A DNA stretch of 64,000 nt from assembly GCF_003148845.1 (NCBI RefSeq), contig NZ_QGHA01000006.1, positions 244,909 through 308,908 of the forward strand. Direction: 5' to 3'. Under the pieces are notes generated by a model. The model did no database searches, was not told where the DNA came from, and saw only the letters and a list, made by a program, of their open reading frames with translations. Every line of letters begins with the position of its first letter. Position 1 is the stretch's first letter. The stretch comes from Mucilaginibacter oryzae. Its GTDB lineage: Bacteria; Bacteroidota; Bacteroidia; Sphingobacteriales; Sphingobacteriaceae. Below, in pieces: positions 17,277 through 24,690 of the stretch. A program made the position numbers and the translations under genes.

Positions 17277-18110
17277 TTAAAAATCAGTTGAACAAGTTAC
17301 GTCCTGCCATTGGCGATAGGCGGCATCCAATACGTGCAGTTTATCCAAAGCCCGGTTGTAGGCGTCGCCGCCCAGCAATAAATATACCGGCGGGTTTTCT
17401 TCATAAACCGTATTGATAATTGCTGTAGCTGCTTTTTCCGGATCACCGGCTTGTTTGCCATTCATCTTTAACAGCTTATCATGGCTCTCGCGTACCGCGG
17501 TGTACCCTTCAATTTTGTTACCGGTCATGATTAACGAATCTGCCGTTAAAAACTGCGTACGGAAGGCGCCCGGCATTACTACGGTGGCATAAATACCAAA
17601 CTCCTTAACATCAGCAGCCAACACTTCGGTTAAGCCGATAACGGCATGTTTGGCGGCCCCGTAAACGGCCCAGCCTATGCCCGGAGCCACACCTGCGATA
17701 GATGAAATATTGATGATATGCCCCGAACGTTGTTTACGCAGGTAAGGCATCACATAGCGGATAACGTTTAAAGTGCCAAAAACGTTAACATCAAAAGCCA
17801 TACGTGTTTCCGCGTCACTTAGCTCTTCAATGGCGCCGCCAATGCCATAACCGGCATTATTGATCACCACATCAATACGGCCAAATGTTTCATTAGTACG
17901 CTGCAGGGCCAATGATACGCTGGTTTCGTTAACCAGGTCGACCTGCAGGGGTAAAAAATTATTGCTTGTAGTGTTAACCGCAGCGGTTAACTCCTGTTTA
18001 TTGCGTGAAGTGGCGGCAACAAGCTGACCAGCTTCAAGCAGCTGTTTTACTAAACTGAGCCCAAAACCTTTGGAAGCCCCGGTAATAAACCATACTTTTT
18101 TGTTGTCCAT
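17277..18110 (-). CDS. SDR-family oxidoreductase (paralogue)
   Basis: 277 aa with TGASKGFGLSLVKQL, NNAGYG, NISSIAG and the YxxxK motif VYGAAKHAV. AATSRN after strand 2 again points to NADP(H). With the neighbouring SDR it forms a tandem duplication now separated by a family A repeat. A TAnnTTTG box (TAACTTTG, 18148-18141) lies 31 bases upstream of the ATG. The AraC-type regulator just upstream on the same strand is the likely controller of both SDR genes (inference). Confidence 0.92.
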   Translation of the reverse strand: MDNKKVWFITGASKGFGLSLVKQLLEAGQLVAATSRNKQELTAAVNTTSNNFLPLQVDLVNETSVSLALQRTNETFGRIDVVINNAGYGIGGAIEELSDAETRMAFDVNVFGTLNVIRYVMPYLRKQRSGHIINISSIAGVAPGIGWAVYGAAKHAVIGLTEVLAADVKEFGIYATVVMPGAFRTQFLTADSLIMTGNKIEGYTAVRESHDKLLKMNGKQAGDPEKAATAIINTVYEENPPVYLLLGGDAYNRALDKLHVLDAAYRQWQDVTCSTDF

Positions 18111-18140
18111 AAATTACTGTTTGTTTTGCTTTAGAGTAAG

Positions 18141-18148
18141 CAAAGTTA
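18141..18148 (-). promoter_or_regulatory. Predicted -7 box (TAACTTTG) of the SDR gene
   Basis: An exact TAnnTTTG match on the minus strand about 30 bases before the start codon of the SDR gene at 18110. Confidence 0.55.
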
Positions 18149-18200
18149 CAGCGACAACCAGGCGAAGGCATTACATGAATCAAACCAAAGGTTACAAAAT

Positions 18201-19103
18201 TCAAACATTCCTAAAGGATGACGGGGTTTGTTTGGTTTGCTTTTTAAAAAAATTATTGAAATGGGTAGGTTCTTCAAACCCGAGGCAGTAACCAATTTCC
18301 GAAATATTCCAGTCGGTATGCCTTAACAATGATTTGGCCTCGCTCAGCAGCCTGTCGGCAATATGATCGGTAGTAGTTTTTCCCGTGGTTTCGCGGATGG
18401 CCCTGTTCAGGTGGTTAACATGTACAGAAAGCCGTTTGGCAAAATCATTGGCCGAACGCAGGGAAAAACGCTGCGAAGGTGTTTCGATGGGAAACTGGCG
18501 CTCCAGTAATTCGGTAAATACCGACGTGATGCGCGATTTGGCATCCACATGCTGGTACACGTTTTCGGATGGCTGGGTTTTAAGCGCGTAGTAGGCCAGC
18601 TCGGTTACATAACTGCGGATCAGCTCATACTTGAAAGCGTATTCGGTATTGATCTCATTCAGCATCTTTTCAAAAAGCTGGGTTACATAGGCATCCTGCT
18701 CATCATTTAAGGCATAAACAGGCTTGGCATTAAGGCCAAACATCGGGAACTCGCTCAGCCCGGTGCGGAACTTTTCAAGAAAAAACTCTTCGGTAAATAT
18801 GCAGAAAAAGCCTGTACGATCGTCAGACATGGTTTCGAAGGTGTAGGGAACCATCGGACTGAAAAACATCAATGTAGTACCCGAAAGGGTGATGCTTTTA
18901 TCGGCATAGTGAATGATGTTATCACCACGCATCATACTGATCTTGTAAAACGTGCGGCGGCTGTAAGTAACGTGCCTGGCATTGGGGCCAATACAATCCT
19001 CAATCCTGAATACATTAAAATGACCGATGTTCTGCTGCACGCTGCCAGGCAGCCAGTTCATCTTGCTTTGATAAAAATCATCCAGTGTTTCCGTTTTCAA
19101 CAT
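18201..19103 (-). CDS. AraC-family transcriptional regulator
   Basis: 300 aa from ATG 19103 (MLKTETLDDFYQSKMNW); an upstream ATG at 19139 is in frame, but a -7 box TAACTTTG at 19116-19109 makes 19103 the likely leaderless start. Residues about 20-170 are a cupin-type effector arm (ITLSGTTLMFFSPMVPYTF); the C-terminal 100 residues hold the two AraC helix-turn-helices (NDFAKRLSVHVNHLNRAIRE and NISEIGYCLGFEEPTHFNNF). It probably regulates the SDR genes that follow on the same strand. Confidence 0.9.
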   Translation of the reverse strand: MLKTETLDDFYQSKMNWLPGSVQQNIGHFNVFRIEDCIGPNARHVTYSRRTFYKISMMRGDNIIHYADKSITLSGTTLMFFSPMVPYTFETMSDDRTGFFCIFTEEFFLEKFRTGLSEFPMFGLNAKPVYALNDEQDAYVTQLFEKMLNEINTEYAFKYELIRSYVTELAYYALKTQPSENVYQHVDAKSRITSVFTELLERQFPIETPSQRFSLRSANDFAKRLSVHVNHLNRAIRETTGKTTTDHIADRLLSEAKSLLRHTDWNISEIGYCLGFEEPTHFNNFFKKQTKQTPSSFRNV

Positions 19104-19108
19104 AAGAT

Positions 19109-19116
19109 CAAAGTTA
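19109..19116 (-). promoter_or_regulatory. Predicted -7 box (TAACTTTG) of the AraC gene
   Basis: An exact TAnnTTTG match ending 5 bases before the ATG. Confidence 0.6.
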
Positions 19117-19181
19117 CAAAAATCAAACCTTGGTGTCAAGCGGACCAGGGAGCGGCAAAGTACCGAAAGAAATTCCCCTTA

Positions 19182-19266
19182 AAAAAATAAAAGCCGCCCA
19201 GACCTTGCGTCGGGCGACTTTCAACCTAAACCTTATCACAATTAAACCGGTAAGATTACCAGTTCG
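19182..19266 (-). ncRNA. Candidate small RNA, diverged fifth member of the tandem sRNA family
   Basis: Read on the minus strand: a 5' hairpin with arms AACTGGTAA/TTACCGGTT (19264-19245), an unpaired linker with ATAAGGTTTAGGTTGA, and a terminator hairpin AAAGTCGCCC / GGGCGGCTTT (19221-19190, one G-U pair) followed by TTTTATTTTTTT. The upstream element TTGGCACAGTGATTGA (19293-19278) matches the sigma-54 -24/-12 layout. The same order of parts and spacing occurs in the four repeats at 61.8-62.8 kb. The end also terminates the anti-sigma operon. Promoter-to-hairpin spacing gives a length of about 85 nt (prediction). Confidence 0.6.
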
Positions 19267-19277
19267 TTCTGTATACG

Positions 19278-19293
19278 TCAATCACTGTGCCAA
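19278..19293 (-). promoter_or_regulatory. Sigma-54-like -24/-12 element
   Basis: TTGGCACAGTGATTGA on the minus strand: GG and the -13 G are separated by exactly ten bases as in sigma-54 promoters (TTGGCAC-N5-TTGC). The last base is A where the consensus has C, as in three of the four copies at 61.9-62.8 kb. Confidence 0.5.
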
Positions 19294-19420
19294 AGTTTCT
19301 ACGGTTACTTATTTTTTATTTAATGCAACGTTATTGATACTTTAATATAGGCGGTAAAGTTCTCAAACCGTGTCAAAAAGACACATCCCAATTTGCAAAC
19401 CATACAGAATACTGAACACT

Positions 19421-19927
19421 TTATGCCTGTTTTGCAGCTTTTTTTCTACGCAAGTAACTGTCAGTTAAAAATAGGGCCAAAATGACATCTAAAATGAAAA
19501 AACTTTGCACAAAGGTTTTTTTGAATTCACCTGAAACGTTAAACAGTTTCGCGCTATCGGGCAATTTGAGGTTTACATTTACCGGAAACTTTTCCGAAAT
19601 CTGGATATTGGAACCCATTAGCACCAGTAAAGCCAGGATGCTCAATACAAAAAACGCCGCTATACCTAATATCAGTTTTTTATTAATGGTAGCCTTTAAA
19701 GGAGTTAAAGCCTGCTCCGCCCGGATAGCTTCCATTACCTTATAATTAAACCCCATTGATGGCTCATCCAGTTCCATCGCGGCAAATTCAGCGTTCAGGG
19801 CCAACAGCTCTGCATATTTTGCAGCGTAAGCCTCATCCTGCTCAATAAGCCGGGCAATGGCTTCCTGCTCGGCCGGCGTGCAGTTACCATCAATATAATT
19901 CCAAATTTTCTCTTCGATGGTTTTCAT
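19421..19927 (-). CDS. Membrane-bound anti-sigma factor-like protein
   Basis: 168 aa. The cytoplasmic N-terminal half (KIWNYIDGNCTPAEQEAIARL) resembles anti-sigma domains without an obvious zinc-binding HxxxCxxC motif. It is followed by one membrane helix (KLILGIAAFFVLSILALLVL), a short outer loop and a second helix (FVQSFFILDVILALFL). Its ATG overlaps the stop of the sigma gene by four bases (ATGA), so it is almost certainly the cognate regulator of that sigma factor. Function is inferred from context and N-terminal pattern. Confidence 0.8.
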   Translation of the reverse strand: MKTIEEKIWNYIDGNCTPAEQEAIARLIEQDEAYAAKYAELLALNAEFAAMELDEPSMGFNYKVMEAIRAEQALTPLKATINKKLILGIAAFFVLSILALLVLMGSNIQISEKFPVNVNLKLPDSAKLFNVSGEFKKTFVQSFFILDVILALFLTDSYLRRKKAAKQA

Positions 19928-20505
19928 ATCAGTTCTTTCACCTCATGTTTTAAATTGCGCTCCAGCTTTTCTTTCAAACGCTGGCGCGCCCTGAATAGTT
20001 TAACCTTAACCGTGTTGGTTTCAATGCCCATGGTTTGGGCAATTTCTTCTAACGATTGCTCTCCTTTGTAAAAAAGGGTTATAATAGTGGCATCGTCGGG
20101 TAATAGCTGCTCAATAGCCTGGTTAAGGTAAAACGATCTTGATTTGTTTTCAACGTTATTGGTATCAAATGCCGACGTGTGGCCTTCAACCTGCACAAAT
20201 GTTCCTTCGTCATCAATAGAATCGATATCAAGCCGTTTCTTGCGTAAAAATGTCATGGCTGTAGTATAAACAATACTGTACAACCAGGTACTGAACCTGG
20301 ATTGCCCCTGGAACGAGCCCAGCGACCGGTAAGCTTTCACAAAACAATCCTGCGCTATTTCCTCCGCGTCTTCACGGCTTTTGGCAAAACGCATGGCGAG
20401 CGTAAAAACAAAACGTTGGTGGCGCTTTACCAGATCGGCATAAGCGAATTGGTTGCCCGCCAGGGTTTGCTCAATAAGTTCGATATCTGAAAGCTTGCTC
20501 TGCAT
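19924..20505 (-). CDS. RNA polymerase ECF-type sigma factor
   Basis: 193 aa with sigma region 2 (LVKRHQRFVFTLAMRFAKSR, then AEEIAQDCFVKAYRSLGSF and STWLYSIVYTTAMTFLRKK) and region 4 (LEEIAQTMGIETNTVKVKLF). It directs RNA polymerase to a special promoter set and is held by the adjacent membrane protein until a signal arrives. Both genes form one operon; target promoters cannot be deduced. Confidence 0.95.
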   Translation of the reverse strand: MQSKLSDIELIEQTLAGNQFAYADLVKRHQRFVFTLAMRFAKSREDAEEIAQDCFVKAYRSLGSFQGQSRFSTWLYSIVYTTAMTFLRKKRLDIDSIDDEGTFVQVEGHTSAFDTNNVENKSRSFYLNQAIEQLLPDDATIITLFYKGEQSLEEIAQTMGIETNTVKVKLFRARQRLKEKLERNLKHEVKELI

Positions 20506-20696
20506 TATATAACCGTGTGACTACGGCTTTCCTGTTCAGGTTACACTATAAGATAAATATATTTTATTGCTGAACAGCAACAAATAGCACCCGCAAAAAA
20601 AAAGCCACCGGTACACCGGGTTTAACATCAAAAAAGAGGCTATTATTAAAGTGTATTTGTATTTTAGCGGCGTTTAAACTTACGCCTTCACAATTT

Positions 20697-21974
20697 ATGA
20701 AGCTACTTTATATTTTCCTAACGGCAATTTTACTGTCTCCGTTCTACGCGCTATCCCAGTCAAACTATAAACCGGGAGTAATCACCACAAAAAACGGCCA
20801 AACCATTAACGGGTTTATCAACTACCGGGAATGGTTATCAAACCCGGAAAAAATAAGCTTTAAAGAAAAATTGACCGCTGATGCCACAACTTACGGGCCG
20901 CAAGAGTTGAGTTACTTTGAAGTTACCGGTTTTGAAAGTTACCAAACCGCAACCGTATCCATCAGCAAGGCAAAAAACGACATTCAAAATATGTCTGATG
21001 AGATCGATACATCTTCGTATACGGCTACTGTATTTTTGAAGTTATTGCAAAAAGGCAATAATGTATCGCTATTTTCATATACCGACGATGTTAAAACACG
21101 GTACTATGTAAGCGATAGAGATATCACTGCCCCGAGGGAGTTAAAATACCAGGCTTATTACGACCATGACCTGCAGAGTGTGAAAAAGAAAAACACCTAC
21201 TACGCGCAACTTATTGATCTTGCAAACAAATATAAAGGCAATAACGCCCAGGATTTGATAAACAGCATTGTAACCCTTGATTATAAAGAACGTGATTTAT
21301 TGAAAATTATTAACCGGTTAAATAATCAGGACGTTAACAACAGGCTTAATACAGCTGTTGCTGCACCAGGCTATCGCTTTTTTGCGGGAATAGGCGCAAA
21401 TATAAGTACAACAAGCAGGGCAGATGATCTGCCTGCAGGAACGTACGATGTATCTAAGCAATATATCATGCCCGAGTTGATGTTAGGTGTCTCAACGCCG
21501 TTTAACCCAAACACCGGAAAATTAGTTTTCCGTACCGAATTAGGCTTGCTGCTATCAAAAGCCAGGATAGATAATCATGCTGACTCGTATACAGCCAATA
21601 AGGTTTACAGTACAGCATATAGTGAAATAACGGTTTCGCTTCGTCCGCAGGTTGTTTATAATTTTTACAATGCCGATAGTTTTAAATTTTATAGTGGGGC
21701 GGGCCTTGCTATTAACCTGTCGAGATATTACGATATTACCTATACAACAACTACATCAAGCACCGTGGTTGCAGGCTATAACGGTACCGAAAAACTTACC
21801 GTTCCGCCGGCTACCAGCACCTGGTTTACGCCGATGCTACGTGCAGGCTTTGTTTTAAATAATAAAGTGGACATCTCGATGGCTTACCATGTTAAATTAA
21901 AAAGCACTTACGCGGCCAACCTCTTGTATGTAAACAAGTCGCTTACCGAAATCGGCGTCAATTATATTTTTTAA
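20697..21974 (+). CDS. Secreted outer-membrane beta-barrel-type protein
   Basis: 425 aa with a clear signal peptide (MKLLYIFLTAILLSPFYALS). The first half (residues about 25-210) is a soluble domain with no family I recognise (GVITTKNGQTINGFINYREW). The second half alternates hydrophobic and polar strands (YRFFAGIGANIST, LVFRTELGLLL, FKFYSGAGLAIN) and ends in Phe (EIGVNYIF), the usual outer-membrane barrel terminus. It probably sits in the outer membrane; function unknown. It is a single gene with its own strong terminator. Confidence 0.75.
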   Translation: MKLLYIFLTAILLSPFYALSQSNYKPGVITTKNGQTINGFINYREWLSNPEKISFKEKLTADATTYGPQELSYFEVTGFESYQTATVSISKAKNDIQNMSDEIDTSSYTATVFLKLLQKGNNVSLFSYTDDVKTRYYVSDRDITAPRELKYQAYYDHDLQSVKKKNTYYAQLIDLANKYKGNNAQDLINSIVTLDYKERDLLKIINRLNNQDVNNRLNTAVAAPGYRFFAGIGANISTTSRADDLPAGTYDVSKQYIMPELMLGVSTPFNPNTGKLVFRTELGLLLSKARIDNHADSYTANKVYSTAYSEITVSLRPQVVYNFYNADSFKFYSGAGLAINLSRYYDITYTTTTSSTVVAGYNGTEKLTVPPATSTWFTPMLRAGFVLNNKVDISMAYHVKLKSTYAANLLYVNKSLTEIGVNYIF

Positions 21975-21985
21975 GCGGTTAACAC

Positions 21986-22030
21986 AAACATAAAGCACAC
22001 AAGGTAGGGTACCTTGTGTGCTTTATGTTT
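21986..22030. terminator. Very strong bidirectional terminator
   Basis: A perfect 21-bp stem (AAACATAAAGCACACAAGGTA and its complement) around the 3-base loop GGG, directly after the outer-membrane protein gene. The A/T outer arms give U-tracts both ways. Confidence 0.88.
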
Positions 22031-22034
22031 GGAG

Positions 22035-22175
22035 TTAGCGCTGTTCGACGGCCTTCTTCACCATAAAATCCAGGGCCGCTTTATCCGGAAGCGGTTTTGC
22101 TGAGGGCTTTTCGCCTAAAATCATTATCATATTATGGTTAACCGTATAAGCAGGCCATTGTGATAAACCTTTAAG
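22035..22175 (-). pseudogene. Carboxylesterase C-terminal remnant
   Basis: Reading leftward from about 22175, an in-frame fragment LKGLSQWPAYTVNHNMIMIL continues as GEKPSAKPLPDKAALDFM and ends at the TAA at 22037-22035. W-P-x-Y followed by an M-I-L strand is the C-terminal pattern of type-B carboxylesterases (para-nitrobenzyl esterase group). A stop codon precedes it (22178-22176) and no body of the enzyme lies upstream, where the GH3 gene ends. It is a relic of a gene that once followed the GH3 pair. A short real peptide from the ATG near 22130 is a weak alternative. Confidence 0.55.
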
Positions 22176-22220
22176 CTACAGGCATACTTAATCTGTAGAT
22201 GGATTGTACGGGAAAGCAGA

Positions 22221-22258
22221 AAAGTCGCGATGGCGCCTGGAAAAACCTTCGCGACTTT
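22221..22258 (-). terminator. Terminator of the GH3 operon
   Basis: AAAGTCGCG / CGCGACTTT (9 bp, perfect) about 30 bases past the stop of the downstream GH3 gene. Confidence 0.7.
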
Positions 22259-22286
22259 GCCATAAAAACAATTTGCGATTAAATGT

Positions 22287-24626
22287 TTATGGCTTTACCG
22301 CACCCTTCACATACTTATCCACACGCCCATCCTTAATCACACCCTTCCAGTTCAAGCCAAAACCAAAATCATATTTGTTACCTTGTTCATCCATGTAACA
22401 CTTTAAATCATGCGGCACATCTTCAAACTGGGCTTCTACTGTTTGCATATCTGCAGGCATCTGCAGCGGCAACAGGGCCGATGGTTCAGCCTTACCTGTC
22501 ATGATATCCAGCGAAGCCTGGCCCTGCACCCCAAAATCAACAATAATAGCGCTGGCCTGCTTTTCAAATTCGCCAAACACCATCGGGTTGTTCATATTAA
22601 CCGATACAATAACCGGCTTCCCTTTCATTTTGGCATAAGTATCGGTAACCATAGCCAAATCGGTAATATTAATGGCTTTGCTCAATTTATCCTTATAGGT
22701 ACGGTTAGTGAACTTCTCCAGAGGGTCGCCGCCTGCAATACTGGTTGCACGGGCTGTAGTTGCCTTGTATTCGCCATATTGCAGGCTTACCGGTACATAA
22801 CCGTTCCCGCCGCTTTTGGCATCTTTACCATCATACCCGCCGCCGCTGTTCGGGCTGGCAATAAAAACCAGAGCGTAATCGGCCTCATCCGGGTTATCAG
22901 TTACCTTGAAATATTTTTTTACGGTTTCGATATTAACCGGGTATTCCAGCTTTTCGGGCGTTTCCATGCCCAAAAAATTGCGCCCCGCCGGGGTGAACTT
23001 TTTAGGCACATATACGGTTTTGCCTGTTTGTAAAGGCAATGCGTTAGCCTTGTTTTTCAGCATCACTATCGATTTTAACTGCGCCTGGTAACCGGCCTCC
23101 ATAAATTCGGGTTTGCCAACTACCTGTTTGGATGTTTCGGGGTCGAGGTAAGGGTTTTCGAACAAACCTGTCCGGAAAATGTTGCGGAGCAACCTCACTG
23201 CCGATTGCTCGAACCTTGCGCGCATATAGGCTTCGCCATGTTCTTTCACGCCAATCCGGTAGGCTTCAACAACCGGGGCAACTTCATTATTGCCACCAAA
23301 CTGGTCGACACCCGCCATCAGTACCTTATAATGGCGCTGCGCGATGGTTAAACCCTCAACACCCCATGATTTGCCCGACAGAAACGAATCCAACGCGGTT
23401 TCATCGCCGGTAACCAGCCAATCGGTACAAACCACGCCATCGTATTTGTATTTTTTGCGGAGCAGATCATTAATAATATATGAGTTGTAGTTATTGGCCA
23501 CATTCTCGTGGTTTTTAACATCCTGGTTATAGGATATGGTATAATAAGGCATCACCGCCGCGGCCGTGCCGGTTTTACCATTCAGTTTAAAGGCCCCTTC
23601 TGTAAACGGGATTAAATGTTGCTTAAAGTTGTTGCCCGGGTACACCGCGTATTTGCCAAAGGCATAATGCGCGTCGCGCCCGCCTTCGCCTGCCCCGCCG
23701 CCCGGCCAGTGCTTCACCATGGCATTAACACTGTTATATCCCCAGCCGTTGGCAATTTCCTTTTCGGCAGCCGAGGTTTGAAAGCCGTCGATATAGGCCC
23801 TTGCCATATCGGCGGCCAGTTGAGGGTCTTCCCCAAAAGTACCGCTCACCCTCGACCAGCGTGGATCTGTAGCGATATCAACCTGTGGCGAAAGCGCCGT
23901 AGCGATACCTAAGGCACGATACTCCTGCGCGGCGATATGACCGAAGTTTTTTACCACCTCCGGGTCAAAAGTAGCCGCAAAGCCGAGCGAGCCCGGCCAC
24001 ATGGAAATGGCACCTCCTGCCCCGGCATTGTATTCGGCGGTGGCTACGGTGCCGTGCCGTGGGTCGGAGCTGTTATTATTCGGTATGCCTAAGCCTTGCC
24101 CTTCCACAAAAGCCTGGGCGTTGTTATTCCATTGCGCGGCAATTTCGGGGCTTTGTACCGATGTTACCAGCACATGCCGCACATTATCCTTAGCCAAAAA
24201 CTGCTTTTGCTGGTCAGACAGATCAGACGCCTTCGCACTGCTTTCGGCAAACACTTTGCCGCCGTATGTTCCGGCAAAAGGGCCTCCTGCCGCGGCAGGG
24301 ATAGGCTGGTGACGGCTATACAGCATCAAGCCTGCAATTTGCTCAACGCTCATTTTCGAGGCCAGGTCTTTGGCGCGTACATCAACGGGCAGGCGCCAGT
24401 CTTCATATTTATCCAGCTTGCCGTTCTTGTTCAGATCTTTAAAAGCAAGGCCATCCACCGTTAATATTTTTACGCCCGATGTGCTGCTGTAGCCCAGGCT
24501 TTGCCCGCCCGCATTGGCAACAAAAACAATATCACCCGATTTCCTCTCCGTCCATTTGGTTTGAGCCGAAGCTACGGCTGCAGGCAGCAGAGCCAGCAAG
24601 GCCATAATTTTTAGTTGATTAGCCAT
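22287..24626 (-). CDS. Glycoside hydrolase family 3 protein (beta-glucosidase-like)
   Basis: 779 aa from ATG 24626 (MANQLKIMALLALLPAAVAS, signal peptide). The frame continues to 24677, but the shorter start gives the clean leader. A Ca-binding EF-hand-like loop (DLNKNGKLDKYEDW) near residue 65 precedes the GH3 (alpha/beta)8 domain, with RHGTVATAEYNAGAGG, SGTFGEDPQL, KHWPGGGAGEGGRDAH and the nucleophile Asp in GVVCTDWLVTGDE near residue 402. The second alpha/beta domain follows (YVPKKFTPAGRN ... DYALVFIASPNSGG). It is periplasmic or exported. It lies 64 bases after the second GH3 gene on the same strand, so the two form an operon. Substrate cannot be read from sequence; beta-glucoside is the default guess. 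Confidence 0.92.
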   Translation of the reverse strand: MANQLKIMALLALLPAAVASAQTKWTERKSGDIVFVANAGGQSLGYSSTSGVKILTVDGLAFKDLNKNGKLDKYEDWRLPVDVRAKDLASKMSVEQIAGLMLYSRHQPIPAAAGGPFAGTYGGKVFAESSAKASDLSDQQKQFLAKDNVRHVLVTSVQSPEIAAQWNNNAQAFVEGQGLGIPNNNSSDPRHGTVATAEYNAGAGGAISMWPGSLGFAATFDPEVVKNFGHIAAQEYRALGIATALSPQVDIATDPRWSRVSGTFGEDPQLAADMARAYIDGFQTSAAEKEIANGWGYNSVNAMVKHWPGGGAGEGGRDAHYAFGKYAVYPGNNFKQHLIPFTEGAFKLNGKTGTAAAVMPYYTISYNQDVKNHENVANNYNSYIINDLLRKKYKYDGVVCTDWLVTGDETALDSFLSGKSWGVEGLTIAQRHYKVLMAGVDQFGGNNEVAPVVEAYRIGVKEHGEAYMRARFEQSAVRLLRNIFRTGLFENPYLDPETSKQVVGKPEFMEAGYQAQLKSIVMLKNKANALPLQTGKTVYVPKKFTPAGRNFLGMETPEKLEYPVNIETVKKYFKVTDNPDEADYALVFIASPNSGGGYDGKDAKSGGNGYVPVSLQYGEYKATTARATSIAGGDPLEKFTNRTYKDKLSKAINITDLAMVTDTYAKMKGKPVIVSVNMNNPMVFGEFEKQASAIIVDFGVQGQASLDIMTGKAEPSALLPLQMPADMQTVEAQFEDVPHDLKCYMDEQGNKYDFGFGLNWKGVIKDGRVDKYVKGAVKP

Positions 24627-24690
24627 GATATGATGATAACTTGGTTGCAAAAAAATACCCCTGTAGAATTTCTTCAAACAGGGGTTGGTT

